Source: an uncultured Bacteroidia bacterium
GTDB lineage: Bacteria; Bacteroidota; Bacteroidia; Bacteroidales; Prolixibacteraceae
DNA length: 64,000 nt
Direction of reading: 5' to 3'
Assembly (NCBI GenBank): GCA_903850335.1
Contig: CAINLJ010000135.1
Coordinates: forward strand, 1-64,000
The position numbers were made by a program, and so were the translations under genes. The notes under the pieces are model-generated. The model did not search any database. It was not told where the DNA came from and saw nothing but the letters and a program-made list of their open reading frames with translations. This document shows positions 52,840-62,732 of the stretch, piece by piece. Positions within the stretch are counted from its first letter, which is position 1. Every line of letters starts with the position of its first letter.

Positions 52840-53742
52840 TTACTTTTGACTTTTATACATTTCAAATACATGTGCAATCCCAGCTTCTGAGGCATTACCT
52901 CCATGTACAATAACCCTGTAACAAAGCTTTAACTTCTCGCCTTGTTTAAATATCATCTCTACACCATTTTCGGGCCAGAACATGGGCGTCGGAGAAATGA
53001 ATCCATAATCACGTGTAAACCAGGGAGAAGGATACCAGGGATTCGAAGGATGCTGTATGATTGCCAACCCTTCAATAGATGTTCCCCTCTTGCCACTGTA
53101 ATCAATCCATGCTGAGGCTTTGCCAAAAGTCTCTTTTTCGCCGGATGCTCCTTCGGCATTGATCATGGTTCCACCATTTTTCACCGACAGGTCGGAAGCG
53201 ATCCTGGCACTAAATAGTGAATGATTTGTTTTTAAAATATGAACCTCCATAAGCATCACCATTGTGATTTCTACATCAATTTGATATACAGATGCTGAGG
53301 GTGATGTGATTGTTATTTTACGATGATCTTTCAGGGGTGAGAGAGCTCCGGGCCGGCTCCATATACATTCATCCGAAATCAGTACTGAATCACTGCCCTG
53401 TTGTAATATTTCCGCATTCACCGAAATGATACGACCACGTTCAAGACCCTCCTGCCAGTAATTTCCGCCATTTACAAGGTCGCACCCGAAGAATAATGAA
53501 CTGTGATGGGGGTATTCGCCATTTCGCATCGACGTAACTGAACCGCCGGAAAGTGGACCGTTCACCGGATAGAAAAAAGGATATTTTTCATCTGATGCGA
53601 AAATATAAGAGGTGAAGAATTTATCATTGATTGTGACATTAATTTTAGATCCAACCTTCACAGCACAAATCTTATTTGCCATGACAATAGTAACGCCATT
53701 TACAAGGGACAATAAGACAAGAATGAATTTTAACTTCTTCAT
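52840..53742 (-). CDS. Exported PmoA/DUF6807-family protein, short form
   Basis: This 300-residue protein has a signal peptide (cleavage near VMANK, residue 22) and the all-beta fold of the family annotated as 'methane oxygenase PmoA' (PF14100, DUF6807). The name is misleading: no link to methane oxidation is implied. The histidine motif GEYPHHSSLFFG and the segments NYWQEGLERGRI and NPWYPSPWFTRDYG are visible. Family members cluster with Gfo/Idh/MocA dehydrogenases and glycosidases in Bacteroidota. It lies 22 bases after the Tat-exported Gfo/Idh/MocA gene. Its biochemical activity is unknown. Confidence 0.82.
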   Translation of the reverse strand: MKKLKFILVLLSLVNGVTIVMANKICAVKVGSKINVTINDKFFTSYIFASDEKYPFFYPVNGPLSGGSVTSMRNGEYPHHSSLFFGCDLVNGGNYWQEGLERGRIISVNAEILQQGSDSVLISDECIWSRPGALSPLKDHRKITITSPSASVYQIDVEITMVMLMEVHILKTNHSLFSARIASDLSVKNGGTMINAEGASGEKETFGKASAWIDYSGKRGTSIEGLAIIQHPSNPWYPSPWFTRDYGFISPTPMFWPENGVEMIFKQGEKLKLCYRVIVHGGNASEAGIAHVFEMYKSQK

Positions 53743-53764
53743 TTATCTAAATTTTACAGCGTCA

Positions 53765-55144
53765 TTAAACCTTAATATTATTTGTTCCATAGGGGAATCG
53801 CTGAGAACGTGAAAGCATTTTGTTCGCTTGTTCATCATTTAAGAACATTTCAGTTTCAGGATTCCATTGTAATTTCCGTCCAAGTTTCATCGAGATATGC
53901 GTGATCAGACAGATCGAACATGCCCGGTGACCAATCTCAACCGGGGAAATAGGGGCTTTACGCGTTTTAATACATTCCAGCCAATTACCATGCTGATTAT
54001 TTGTTTGATATAAATGCACTTCATTATCCTGAATAACCGAATTAAGAATTTTGGGATCACTTGCATCAAGAGCCTTACTATTCCTGTTTTTTGAAACAGG
54101 ATCACTGGCTGTAGCCGAATAATCTCCGCGTGAAACGAAGATCCAGCCTTCACTTCCTTCATATCTTATGCCATTAGGAAAACCTCCACTTGTAATCATT
54201 GTTATTCCATTGACATATTCAGCAACTGCAATAAAATCGCCATGTACATTCCAGAGACCCGATTTTGGGAATTGGGCTATTGCATTTATGGATGTAGGGC
54301 CTGTATATTCAGTATCCATTCCCCATGCTACGGAATCGAAATGGTGCTGACCCCAGCCGGTGATCATCCCTGCGCCAAACTGTTCACATCGCAACCAACC
54401 CGGTCTGTCTGTAAGACTATTTTGAGGATGGACCCGCATCTCTGTATAATATACTTCGGGTGTTGAACCCAGCCACATATCGTAATTAAGGTTTTTTGGT
54501 ACAGGCATCTCCGGAGCCTCAGGTCCCGAAGGATCTCCAGGCAGACCAATCTTGACAGTATGTAACTTTCCGATTCGCCCGTTTCGCACTAATTCTGCAG
54601 CAATACGAAATTGTTGCATTGCTCTTTGTTGTGTTCCCATCTGGAGGATGGTCCCTTTTCGCCTTACAATATCGGCTAGAAACCTGCCTTCAGTAATTGT
54701 TAATGACGTAGGTTTTTGGAGATAGACATCTTTGCCAGCCAGTGCAGCCTCTGCAGCTGGTTGGGCGTGCCAGTGATCAGGTGTGGAAATAATCACTGCG
54801 TCAATATCTTTTCGGAGAAGCATCTCCCTGTAATCAACATATGATTTTACCTCAACTGCACTTGTTCGTCCTGTCTGCCTTGAATAAAAATCTTCAATAA
54901 ACTGCTTCCCGGATGTGGCACGATTCGAATCCAGGTCTGCAACAGCAATGACCCGGGCATTATCAAAAGGCAGAGTCTCTGCCAAATCATGTGTCATGGC
55001 TATCCTTCCAAAACCGATCTGTCCAATATTTATTTTATTACTTGGTGCATTTTTCCCAAAAACAGAAGAAGGCACAATTGATGGGAAAATTATTGATCCG
55101 GTTACACAGGCAGAGCTGCTCTTAAGAAATTCCCGTCGTTCCAT
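53765..55144 (-). CDS. Tat-exported Gfo/Idh/MocA-family oxidoreductase
   Basis: The start is the ATG at 55144, which opens directly with the twin-arginine motif MERREFLKSS; the frame back to 55279 runs into the neighbouring gene. The 459-residue protein has an NAD-binding domain (IGQIGFGRIAMTHDLA, VIAVADLDSNR) and the family motif as LQKPTSLT, with Gln where most members have Glu in EKP. The C-terminal domain has GWGQHHFDSVAWGMD. It is exported folded with its cofactor and would oxidise, reduce or, as in GH109-like members, cleave glycosides with NAD as catalyst. It is flanked by two PmoA-type genes, which suggests a three-protein periplasmic unit. Confidence 0.92.
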   Translation of the reverse strand: MERREFLKSSSACVTGSIIFPSIVPSSVFGKNAPSNKINIGQIGFGRIAMTHDLAETLPFDNARVIAVADLDSNRATSGKQFIEDFYSRQTGRTSAVEVKSYVDYREMLLRKDIDAVIISTPDHWHAQPAAEAALAGKDVYLQKPTSLTITEGRFLADIVRRKGTILQMGTQQRAMQQFRIAAELVRNGRIGKLHTVKIGLPGDPSGPEAPEMPVPKNLNYDMWLGSTPEVYYTEMRVHPQNSLTDRPGWLRCEQFGAGMITGWGQHHFDSVAWGMDTEYTGPTSINAIAQFPKSGLWNVHGDFIAVAEYVNGITMITSGGFPNGIRYEGSEGWIFVSRGDYSATASDPVSKNRNSKALDASDPKILNSVIQDNEVHLYQTNNQHGNWLECIKTRKAPISPVEIGHRACSICLITHISMKLGRKLQWNPETEMFLNDEQANKMLSRSQRFPYGTNNIKV

Positions 55145-55220
55145 TTTTATTAACTTTAAAATTTTGTTGGTAAGTTGATGGTTAATTAAATTGTCAAATT
55201 CAAACGATTCTTCAATTGGT

Positions 55221-56486
55221 TTATTTTTCGATGTGTACTTCGGGAGGATGGGCAAAATCGTTCCAAAGTTGTTCAGCAAGCTGATTTTCTATTTTGCCAT
55301 CATAAATTAACATTCTGTATCTCAAAACGTATTCATTTCCTGGCTTCAACTCCCAGCTTTTATACCGGATTGGGCAAAATTCGAAGAAGAGATCGCCTCT
55401 GCCATTATTTGCATTTTCCGGCCAAACCCTCATAGGTTCCGGATGTTCCCTATTCGAGGGATTCGACATAAAAAGTATTCCTGAACTCCCATTCCCTGAG
55501 AATTCACCATTTACAAGGCACCATCGAGCACGTGAACCATCTGCTTCAGGTCGCATTTTACCCTGTGAAGTTTGCACATGGCTGTTTTTGCTTGTCCATT
55601 CCTCCGTGGCCCGAAATCCCAGGCCTCCACCATACCTGTAAGCCTCAAGAGTTATGGGCGAAGAAGTGGCACAAGCTAAAGTCGAAGTCAGATCCCACAA
55701 CCATACTTTCACACCATCAATAATTCCAACATTCCAGACTCTTATATTCCAGACCTCATTGATCGCCACCTTATCTCCTCCTTTGCATTGAAAATCAATA
55801 TGCTCCTGACGAACCTTAAATCCACCGAAAACAGGCCCGCTGATTAATGCATCAAAACCACCAAACCTTACTGTACCTTGTCCTTCAGCAAGATTCCAGA
55901 AATCTGTACTATGACCTTCGAAACGTGTTTTCGTCCATGGATTCCATATCCCAACATGATGCCAATGATCAGGCGGATTGACTCGGGTCAGGATGTTTCC
56001 TGAGGGAGACCATAATGGATGGATGAATGCGCTGCGTCTGTAAACCGGATTCACTGTATCCGGAGGCAACACTTCTGAACTATTATACTGAAGTATATTT
56101 TGATGATTCTGACTAATGATCAATGACTTCGCATTCAGTTCAGCAAGAATCTCATTTTTAGCGATAAAGGTTGAATCTTTAACCAGAATGAACTTTCTAT
56201 TTCCTTTGGACTGCATTTTTCCATCAGGAATCCACCATAACCTCGGCGAATTTCCCGGTTCCAGCTGACATGGAACCCCAATCCGTATTTTGCCATTAAG
56301 TTCAAATAATCGCAACGCTCCATTATCTGTATTAAAATCAATCCCTTCCAGGGATACACTTACGGGCATTCCACCATGATTCAGCCGGGTTGCCTCAATA
56401 TTAAAGGAAGCGACAATTTTTTCCTGGCCTGATACCGCTAGTCCGATGAGTGAAAAATATAATCCAGCTAATTTGTAAATATTCAT
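55221..56486 (-). CDS. Exported PmoA/DUF6807-family protein, long form
   Basis: This 421-residue protein has a signal peptide (cleavage near VSGQ, residue 20). An N-terminal beta-domain (about 22-130) precedes the PmoA-type domain, which carries PPDHWHHVGIWNPWTKT with three histidines, GFRATEEWTSKNSHV and MSNPSNREHPEPMRVWP. The histidine cluster could bind metal or a sugar. It shares the fold with the shorter protein two genes downstream, so the operon has two diverged copies. It follows the URO-D-like gene by 44 bases. The function is unknown; a carbohydrate-binding or mutarotase-like role is an inference from the fold and company. Confidence 0.85.
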   Translation of the reverse strand: MNIYKLAGLYFSLIGLAVSGQEKIVASFNIEATRLNHGGMPVSVSLEGIDFNTDNGALRLFELNGKIRIGVPCQLEPGNSPRLWWIPDGKMQSKGNRKFILVKDSTFIAKNEILAELNAKSLIISQNHQNILQYNSSEVLPPDTVNPVYRRSAFIHPLWSPSGNILTRVNPPDHWHHVGIWNPWTKTRFEGHSTDFWNLAEGQGTVRFGGFDALISGPVFGGFKVRQEHIDFQCKGGDKVAINEVWNIRVWNVGIIDGVKVWLWDLTSTLACATSSPITLEAYRYGGGLGFRATEEWTSKNSHVQTSQGKMRPEADGSRARWCLVNGEFSGNGSSGILFMSNPSNREHPEPMRVWPENANNGRGDLFFEFCPIRYKSWELKPGNEYVLRYRMLIYDGKIENQLAEQLWNDFAHPPEVHIEK

Positions 56487-56530
56487 AAGGCTCTTATAAT
56501 GTTTGATGTATGTTGTAAAACTGCAGAGAT

Positions 56531-57568
56531 TTAAAGCTGTACAGCCTTTACTGCCGATATAAAAGCCTTCAGATTGGTCGTTGGCACATTCTGGGGAATA
56601 CCTCCTCCGCAGGACCAGATTACAGCTCTTTTATCTGTTACTTCATGAATCATCTTTATGGTTGCGTCATAAACTTCTTGTGGAGTACCGGCCGCAAGAA
56701 TATCCCGCGGGGGAAGATTGCCAATTAAAGCAACATCCGGACCGGCCAATTCACGGATTCGATTGATTGGGTGATCAAAGGAAAAATTGAAGAGGTTAAC
56801 GCCCATCTCTTTCAGAAAAGGGGCACATACCAACCCAAAGGCGTCGTTGTGAAAAAATCTCACCTTGGTTGGAATTGATTCAAAAGCCCTTTTCAAATAT
56901 GGGACTACAAATTCACGACATTCGTCTTCACCAACAAATCCGACAATATCATCCAGTAAAAGAATCCCCTCAATGGTTGGAAAGCTGACTTTTTGGTAGT
57001 AAATCCATTCGCAAATAAATCGGGTAATCTTTTCAAGCAATAGATGCGCCTTATCGGGTTCCAGAGTGAGCAACATCATAAATTCACTGGTTCCCATGAG
57101 GAATGTGGCAATATTTAGCGGACCCCGGGTTACAGCAAATTTTATCGAGTGACCCGACTCAACAATCCGTTTTTCCAGATTTTTTAATCTGTTAATCATA
57201 AACGGTAGTAGTCCGTCAAGTTCAACATTCGGCTGTGGCAGCTTCATGATGTCATCCGAAATATGGATAACCTTTTCTGCATGGGGAAGATTCTCACGAT
57301 ACCAAACTGATCTGGCACCAAAAGCCGATGGTTCGGTACACATCCCATATTCAGACCAAAAGCCCGGAAGAAAAATAATTTCGGGAAATGTGCTGATTGC
57401 AAGATTATTAGAGCTTAACCAATATTCGTCTGAAGTGTAATAATTTAGTGTTGAAATGCCCGACCATCCTGGTAACCAGGGACTGTCAATGATAAATCCA
57501 ATTGTTTTAGATGATAGATTTTCACCGTTAATAACAGATAAAATTTCCTCCCACTGGTGATTTGTCAT
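56531..57568 (-). CDS. Uroporphyrinogen decarboxylase-family protein
   Basis: The 345-residue cytosolic protein has the URO-D TIM-barrel fold, with TRGPLNIATFLMGTSEFM, LLLDDIVGFVGEDECREFV, VRFFHNDAFGLV and NLFNFSFDHP as recognisable strands. It is not HemE: the Arg and Asp residues that bind the tetrapyrrole near the start are not evident. Relatives include methyltransferases that act with corrinoid proteins (MtaA, MtbA) and many uncharacterised members beside glycosidase genes in Bacteroidota and Lentisphaerae. It heads the operon and has a TAATTTTG -7 box upstream. The substrate is unknown; demethylation of a methylated sugar would fit. Confidence 0.85.
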   Translation of the reverse strand: MTNHQWEEILSVINGENLSSKTIGFIIDSPWLPGWSGISTLNYYTSDEYWLSSNNLAISTFPEIIFLPGFWSEYGMCTEPSAFGARSVWYRENLPHAEKVIHISDDIMKLPQPNVELDGLLPFMINRLKNLEKRIVESGHSIKFAVTRGPLNIATFLMGTSEFMMLLTLEPDKAHLLLEKITRFICEWIYYQKVSFPTIEGILLLDDIVGFVGEDECREFVVPYLKRAFESIPTKVRFFHNDAFGLVCAPFLKEMGVNLFNFSFDHPINRIRELAGPDVALIGNLPPRDILAAGTPQEVYDATIKMIHEVTDKRAVIWSCGGGIPQNVPTTNLKAFISAVKAVQL

Positions 57569-57588
57569 AAACTTGAGTAAAGGTTATC

Positions 57589-57596
57589 CAAAATTA
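57589..57596 (-). promoter_or_regulatory. -7 element of the URO-D/PmoA operon
   Basis: On the minus strand TAATTTTG (57596-57589) matches TAnnTTTG and lies 20 bases before the URO-D start codon. A TTTA at 57617-57614 could be the -33 box, with a short 17-base spacer. Confidence 0.5.
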
Positions 57597-57621
57597 AGAC
57601 TTTAATTTTAAAATAAAGATT

Positions 57622-57647
57622 TACATTTGCTTGAAATGGCCATTCAA
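57622..57647 (+). promoter_or_regulatory. -7 element and palindrome before the GH106-like gene
   Basis: TACATTTG (57622-57629) matches TAnnTTTG. It is followed by TTGAA A TGGCCA TTCAA (57631-57647), a palindrome broken only by one extra A, which would cover the start of transcription. It is a candidate operator shared with the divergent operon. Confidence 0.5.
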
Positions 57648-57664
57648 TACACTTAAGACACATC

Positions 57665-60600
57665 ATGAGTACTAAATTTATCTTGTTCCCGGCACTGGTG
57701 ATCCTTTTTTCACTACAATTAACCGCTCAAACAGGTTTACCTCCTGGCTATCCAAACCGTAATCCTTCCTTCGATGTTTTGCCCGGGTTCATAAATCCGC
57801 CTAAAGGGTATGGTGAAGTTCCTTTTTTTTGGTGGCAGGGTGACACAATTACCCGTGAAAGGTTGTTATGGCAATTGGATCAATTGAAGGGCAAGGGTAT
57901 TTCAAGCCTTCAAATTAATTACAGTCATCAGGATGCCGGAGGTCTCATCTACGGTTTGTCAAATCCAAGTAAACCAGCACTATTTACTGATGAATGGTGG
58001 AAACTTTTCAAATGGTTCGCGGCTGAGGCTCAGAAACAAGGAATGTCAGTAAGTTTAAGCGACTATACTCTAGGAATTGGCCAGGGTTTCGCTATTGATG
58101 AGGCAATCCGCAGTAATCCTGAATTGAATGGTTCAGAGCTAAGATGCACCACAAAGGTGTTAGGGGGTTCGGGTACAATTGAAATGCCTGATAACCTTCT
58201 TACTCTAACTGCCTATAAAATTAAAAATGACAGCATTCTAATCCCTGAAACCAGAAAAGATTTGCTTCATAATATCTCGGCAAACCGTCTTAAGTACGAA
58301 TTTGGAAATGAGAAGTGGAAAATAATCTGTGTCTTTTCTCAACGTCTTGTCCCTTCGTATGACCCAATGCACCCTCAAAGCGGTAAAGCTTATAATCAAT
58401 TCTTTTTTGATAAATTCGAAAAAGCACTAAAAGAAAGTGGTGCAGGAGCCTTAAACTTCTTCTTTTCAGATGAATTGAATTTCAGGGTTGGCGGAAATCT
58501 CTGGGATAGTTTTTTTGCCGGGGAGTTCCAAAAGCGCAAGGGTTATGATGTTGTCCCATACCTCGATGCCATTTTTGAAAACACAGGAGCCATGACGCCG
58601 AAAATAAGGCTTGATTATAATGATGTTATGGTGAGTCTGAGTGAGGAGAATTTTTTTAAACCGGTATATCAATGGCATCAGGACAGAGGCTTGATCTTTG
58701 GCTGTGATCATGGGGGCCGTGGCAGGGATGTGACTGAGTTTGGCGATTATTTCCGCACCCAGAGATGGAATCAGGGACCAGGTTCTGATCAGCCAAGGGT
58801 GTCAAAAGATATTATAAAGGCAAAAGTTGCCTCATCGATAGCTCACTTGTACAATCGTCCGCGTGTATGGCTCGAAGGTTTTCACAGCAGTGGATGGAGT
58901 ACTTCATCGTCTGATGTTACAGATGCCATTTTCGGCAATTTTGTTGCAGGTTATAACCTTCTTTCATTTCATGGTTTGTATTATTCGACTATGGGTGGAT
59001 GGTGGGAGTGGGCCCCGCCATGTAACCATTTCAGAATGCCTTACTGGAAGCAAATTGATCCACTGATGAATTGTGTTCAGAGGTTGTCATTCCTTCTCTC
59101 ACAAGGTGTTCATAACTGTGATGTAGCTATTCTCTATCCCACAGAACCTGTAATTGCGGGAATGGATGGACAAAAATCTGTGAATTTTGCCTTTGAGGCC
59201 GGAGAACAACTCTACAACAAGGGAATCGATTTTGATTTTATCGATTATGAATCTTTGGCTCGCGGAGAGGTTAAAAATTCTGAATTGAATGTTTCAGGTG
59301 AGAAATATAAGGTTCTTGTCATTCCGTCGATGAAAGCCATTCGGCTTGCCTCATTAAAAAAACTCGATGAGTTTAAGAAAGGTGGGGGGCTCCTGATAAA
59401 TATTGGAGACATCCCTGAAGCGACAGAGGAAATTGGCGCATTAGATTCAAAATCTACTGGTATTGTTAGTGACCTGTTTTCAAATAATCAAAATGTCATT
59501 CAATGTGAAAATCCTGTTGCTATTGCCAGTCTCCTGGAAGCGAAATATGCTCCAAATTTTAAAATTCTTTCCGAAGTAAAAGAACGCCCATATGTCATGC
59601 ACCGGATTATTGGGAAACGTGATATTTATGCAGTTTACAAGGTGCCCCAGGGGACAAAGTGTTTTTTCAGGGCAAAGGGGGCTGTCCAGCTTTGGAATCC
59701 CTGGAATGGTGAGACTACATCTATCTCAAAATTCTCCGTTCAAAATAGTCAGGGTACCGAGGTAACGATGCCAATTTCGGGGAATGATCTGCAAATAATA
59801 GTTTTTGATCCTGATAATACTGTCTGCAATAAAGTGTTGGCTCCAGAGAAAATTCTAAGCGTGACAGACTTGGGAAATACCTGGAATTTCTCTTTAAAGC
59901 CTTCGTTGGATAATCAATGGGGTGATTTTCAGCTTCCTGCAAAACCTGAATTGTTGGGAGCACAGGTTCGTCAACTTCATTTTACCGAAAATCTAAATTA
60001 CTCAGGAGGAATGGTTAAGACTGATAACAAATGGAGTAATGTAACATGTGCTTTTGGAAAACAATTCTTAAAAGCGGGAGTCTTGGAAAATGTTCCTGCC
60101 GAAGAGGATTTACTAAAGCTGAACCCCGGAGATGAAAACGACGAGTTGATAATAGAGGGTAAAAAATACAAGTGGGAATCCTATGGGTTTTCTTGGAAAC
60201 AAGGGGTGGAAGGAGATCCAGGACATCAGGGTTATCATGGACTAAAAGGGAAAATGTACGACAATTTTATTCGGCTTGGGGCATTCCAGGAGGAAAGGAT
60301 GTCTAAAAAAAGAGTGCCTGAGTCAGCTGGAAATAACTATATTCTTTGCACAAAGGTATTCGCTCCTTCAAATGGCACTTATGATTTGTTATCAGGTCCA
60401 GTTAAACCTGATATGATTCTGGTTAACAAATCAAAGGTTGATGTTAATAGTACAACTGTCACCTTAAAAAAAGGAGCAAATCCCATCGTTTTATTATATG
60501 GCAAAGCCTGTGAGACCTATCTTGTATTTCGCAAACAAGGAATTCCGCGTCCCCCTAAAAAAGATGTATCGATGTGCTGGTATGAAGACGAAGGCGTCTT

Positions 60601-61252
60601 ACCCTTCGACTATTCAAATGATGGAAATCATCAGGGTCTTTTTGAATTTGAGTCGGCTCCCGGATTACAATGCCTTACATTTTCTGCTTATGGTAAGATA
60701 TCTGTTTGGGTTAATGGTGTAAATGAAGACCTTGTTCCGGAAACGAAACAACCAGGAGGATTGAGTAATTATTCCGTGAAGATTACGAATCCAGTTTTAA
60801 CCTCTTCTCAAATTGTGATTAAGGTTGATTATGAACCAGGTTACAGAGGCGCAGCATCGATTCCAAACTTTATAGAACAAAAGTGCGGTTCAGGAACTTT
60901 TAATCTGGGAGACTGGTCTGAAATTGATGGATTAAGGGCATACTCAGGCGGTGCAGCGTACCGGAAATTTGTGAAAATTACCCAGGCAGATTTAAAACAC
61001 AAGCTTGTGATCGATTTGGGTGATCTAGTATCCTCAGCCGAAGTGTTAATTAATGGCAAGAGTGCCGGTATACGAGTTTCACCTCCATGGATATACGATA
61101 TTACTTCGTTGGCAAAATCAGGGGATAATGATGTGGAAATTCTTGTCTACAATACGATTGCAAACAATTATACCTCAATTCCTACAATGTATCTCGGGAG
61201 TATTAAGTCCGGGTTGGTCGGTCCTGTTAAACTAAAAGTGATAGGTGAATAA
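57665..61252 (+). CDS. Exported GH106-like glycoside hydrolase
   Basis: The 1195-residue protein has a signal peptide (cleavage near LTAQ, residue 22). The first 600 residues form a TIM barrel of the GH106/alpha-L-rhamnosidase-like type (PF17132): VPFFWWQGDTITRERLLWQL, DEWWKLFKWFAAEAQKQGM and FFFSDELNF, followed by a Rossmann-like domain (about 480-660) and several beta-sandwiches. A galactose-binding-like domain ends the protein (AAYRKFVKITQADL, INGKSAGIRVSPPWIYDI). GH106 enzymes remove alpha-L-rhamnose from pectin RG-I/RG-II or other polymers using calcium. It diverges from the URO-D/PmoA/Gfo operon, which probably handles the released sugar. Confidence 0.88.
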   Translation: MSTKFILFPALVILFSLQLTAQTGLPPGYPNRNPSFDVLPGFINPPKGYGEVPFFWWQGDTITRERLLWQLDQLKGKGISSLQINYSHQDAGGLIYGLSNPSKPALFTDEWWKLFKWFAAEAQKQGMSVSLSDYTLGIGQGFAIDEAIRSNPELNGSELRCTTKVLGGSGTIEMPDNLLTLTAYKIKNDSILIPETRKDLLHNISANRLKYEFGNEKWKIICVFSQRLVPSYDPMHPQSGKAYNQFFFDKFEKALKESGAGALNFFFSDELNFRVGGNLWDSFFAGEFQKRKGYDVVPYLDAIFENTGAMTPKIRLDYNDVMVSLSEENFFKPVYQWHQDRGLIFGCDHGGRGRDVTEFGDYFRTQRWNQGPGSDQPRVSKDIIKAKVASSIAHLYNRPRVWLEGFHSSGWSTSSSDVTDAIFGNFVAGYNLLSFHGLYYSTMGGWWEWAPPCNHFRMPYWKQIDPLMNCVQRLSFLLSQGVHNCDVAILYPTEPVIAGMDGQKSVNFAFEAGEQLYNKGIDFDFIDYESLARGEVKNSELNVSGEKYKVLVIPSMKAIRLASLKKLDEFKKGGGLLINIGDIPEATEEIGALDSKSTGIVSDLFSNNQNVIQCENPVAIASLLEAKYAPNFKILSEVKERPYVMHRIIGKRDIYAVYKVPQGTKCFFRAKGAVQLWNPWNGETTSISKFSVQNSQGTEVTMPISGNDLQIIVFDPDNTVCNKVLAPEKILSVTDLGNTWNFSLKPSLDNQWGDFQLPAKPELLGAQVRQLHFTENLNYSGGMVKTDNKWSNVTCAFGKQFLKAGVLENVPAEEDLLKLNPGDENDELIIEGKKYKWESYGFSWKQGVEGDPGHQGYHGLKGKMYDNFIRLGAFQEERMSKKRVPESAGNNYILCTKVFAPSNGTYDLLSGPVKPDMILVNKSKVDVNSTTVTLKKGANPIVLLYGKACETYLVFRKQGIPRPPKKDVSMCWYEDEGVLPFDYSNDGNHQGLFEFESAPGLQCLTFSAYGKISVWVNGVNEDLVPETKQPGGLSNYSVKITNPVLTSSQIVIKVDYEPGYRGAASIPNFIEQKCGSGTFNLGDWSEIDGLRAYSGGAAYRKFVKITQADLKHKLVIDLGDLVSSAEVLINGKSAGIRVSPPWIYDITSLAKSGDNDVEILVYNTIANNYTSIPTMYLGSIKSGLVGPVKLKVIGE

Positions 61253-61302
61253 GTGCTGTTTGTAGACTTCAAAAAAGAATCTAAAATAATCTAACCGGAT
61301 AA

Positions 61303-62505
61303 CTACCAAAGATTGAACTTATCTAAAAAAGTATCACGTTTCAATAGTTCATTTTGCTTTTTTCGTTTTCTTCGGTTTATCCTTCCGTTTTTAAAAATTT
61401 CGTCCGTTGATCCGGGAATAAACAATTGTTGTACAGGATCATTTTTTTTTAAAAGTTTTCTTTTTCTGATATAAAAAGCCGGGATGACAAACAGTATACC
61501 TGCAGATAGCAATATATACACTAACAAGCCAAGAACACCAAGATGGTGAAGCGCAAAAACAACCAAGATGAATGATATATTCATTCCTATAATTGTAAAA
61601 GTAGCATTCTTATGGGAGAATCCCAGGGTAAGCAACCTGTGATGAAGATGATTCTTGTCTGCAACAAATGGCGATTTCGCTTGTAAGATGCGTATGGCCA
61701 TAACCCTGACAAGGTCAATTAACGGGTAGGCCAAAATTCCAAATGAAATTGCTGGGGATGACGGGACTGCAAATGGTTGAGTCTGGTTAATATTAAATTC
61801 ATTAAACTGGATTAAGAGAACTGAAATAATTGTGCCTAAAAACAATGAGCCAGTATCTCCCATGAATATCTTATTCTCTTTACCGTATACATTGTAATAA
61901 AAAAAACCACCAAGTGCACCCAGAAGGGATGAACAAAGTATCGCGTATCCATAATGACCGCTAAGGTAAAACCATGAGCCAAAAATCAGGACTACCATCA
62001 TGCTTAAGCCGGAAGCGAGTCCGTCGATACCATCCATCAGATTAAATGCATTAATCAGCGTAAGTATCCCTATCCCAGTTAGAATAGATCCGGGAATTAT
62101 TCCAATCTCAGTAAATCCTAAAAATCCATGGAGATTTGTAAAGCGTATTTTTGCAAGAAAAATGATAATACCTGCCGCAATAAATTGACCAATAATCTTC
62201 TTCATAGGTGGCAGAGTCACCAGATCATCCTTTAAACCAAGAAAAAGCATCAGTATTGTGGCAGTGAAAATGTAAACCATCTCGGGCAGTTCATAATTAA
62301 AGGAGCCAATTGAAGAGGCAAATAAAAACCCAAAGAAGATTGCAATTCCTCCGAGTGAAGGAACAGGGACAACCGCAGCTGACCTGCTGTTAGGCTGATC
62401 CAGAAGTTTAAGCCTTTTAACAGTTCGCACGACAATTCTAACTGCAAAAAGCGAAATGGTTATCGACAGAATAAGACTTACCAGGATATGTGAAGCAACC
62501 TGCAT
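61303..62505 (-). CDS. MraY/WecA-family undecaprenyl-phosphate sugar-1-phosphate transferase
   Basis: This 400-residue inner-membrane protein has about eleven helices and the WecA-type motifs: LKDDLVTLPP (Mg-binding DD), NAFNLMDGIDGLASG, FMGDTGSLFLG and the cytosolic HIHH-type motif KNHLHHRLL. It transfers a HexNAc-1-phosphate from a UDP-sugar to undecaprenyl phosphate, the first step of O-antigen, capsule or exopolysaccharide synthesis. The HLHHRLL motif fits WecA/TagO rather than MraY, which uses UDP-MurNAc-pentapeptide. A basic C-terminal tail (RRKRKK) lies in the cytosol. It stands alone here, without other polysaccharide synthesis genes. Confidence 0.93.
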   Translation of the reverse strand: MQVASHILVSLILSITISLFAVRIVVRTVKRLKLLDQPNSRSAAVVPVPSLGGIAIFFGFLFASSIGSFNYELPEMVYIFTATILMLFLGLKDDLVTLPPMKKIIGQFIAAGIIIFLAKIRFTNLHGFLGFTEIGIIPGSILTGIGILTLINAFNLMDGIDGLASGLSMMVVLIFGSWFYLSGHYGYAILCSSLLGALGGFFYYNVYGKENKIFMGDTGSLFLGTIISVLLIQFNEFNINQTQPFAVPSSPAISFGILAYPLIDLVRVMAIRILQAKSPFVADKNHLHHRLLTLGFSHKNATFTIIGMNISFILVVFALHHLGVLGLLVYILLSAGILFVIPAFYIRKRKLLKKNDPVQQLFIPGSTDEIFKNGRINRRKRKKQNELLKRDTFLDKFNLW

Positions 62506-62732
62506 GTTGATTTAAATTTAGGTTCTGCGAAAGTAGCAATAAAAGATTGATTTATTCAATATATGAATCATAGAACATGATGGTCATTATAAAGCCCGTA
62601 AACATAAAATGATGTTATATTGTTTTTAAATTTTAAAGAAATCATTATTTTCAAATTCCCTCGAGGACCTTCCTGCTTATTTTGTGTTACTATATCCTTT
62701 TTAGTATTTTTATCAAATTAAGTTATGGTGAG

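Noticed and set aside
52840-56486. Methane oxidation genes suggested by the name PmoA
   Set aside because: The family name is a historical annotation; these are exported beta-proteins in a sugar-catabolic context, with no methane monooxygenase subunits.
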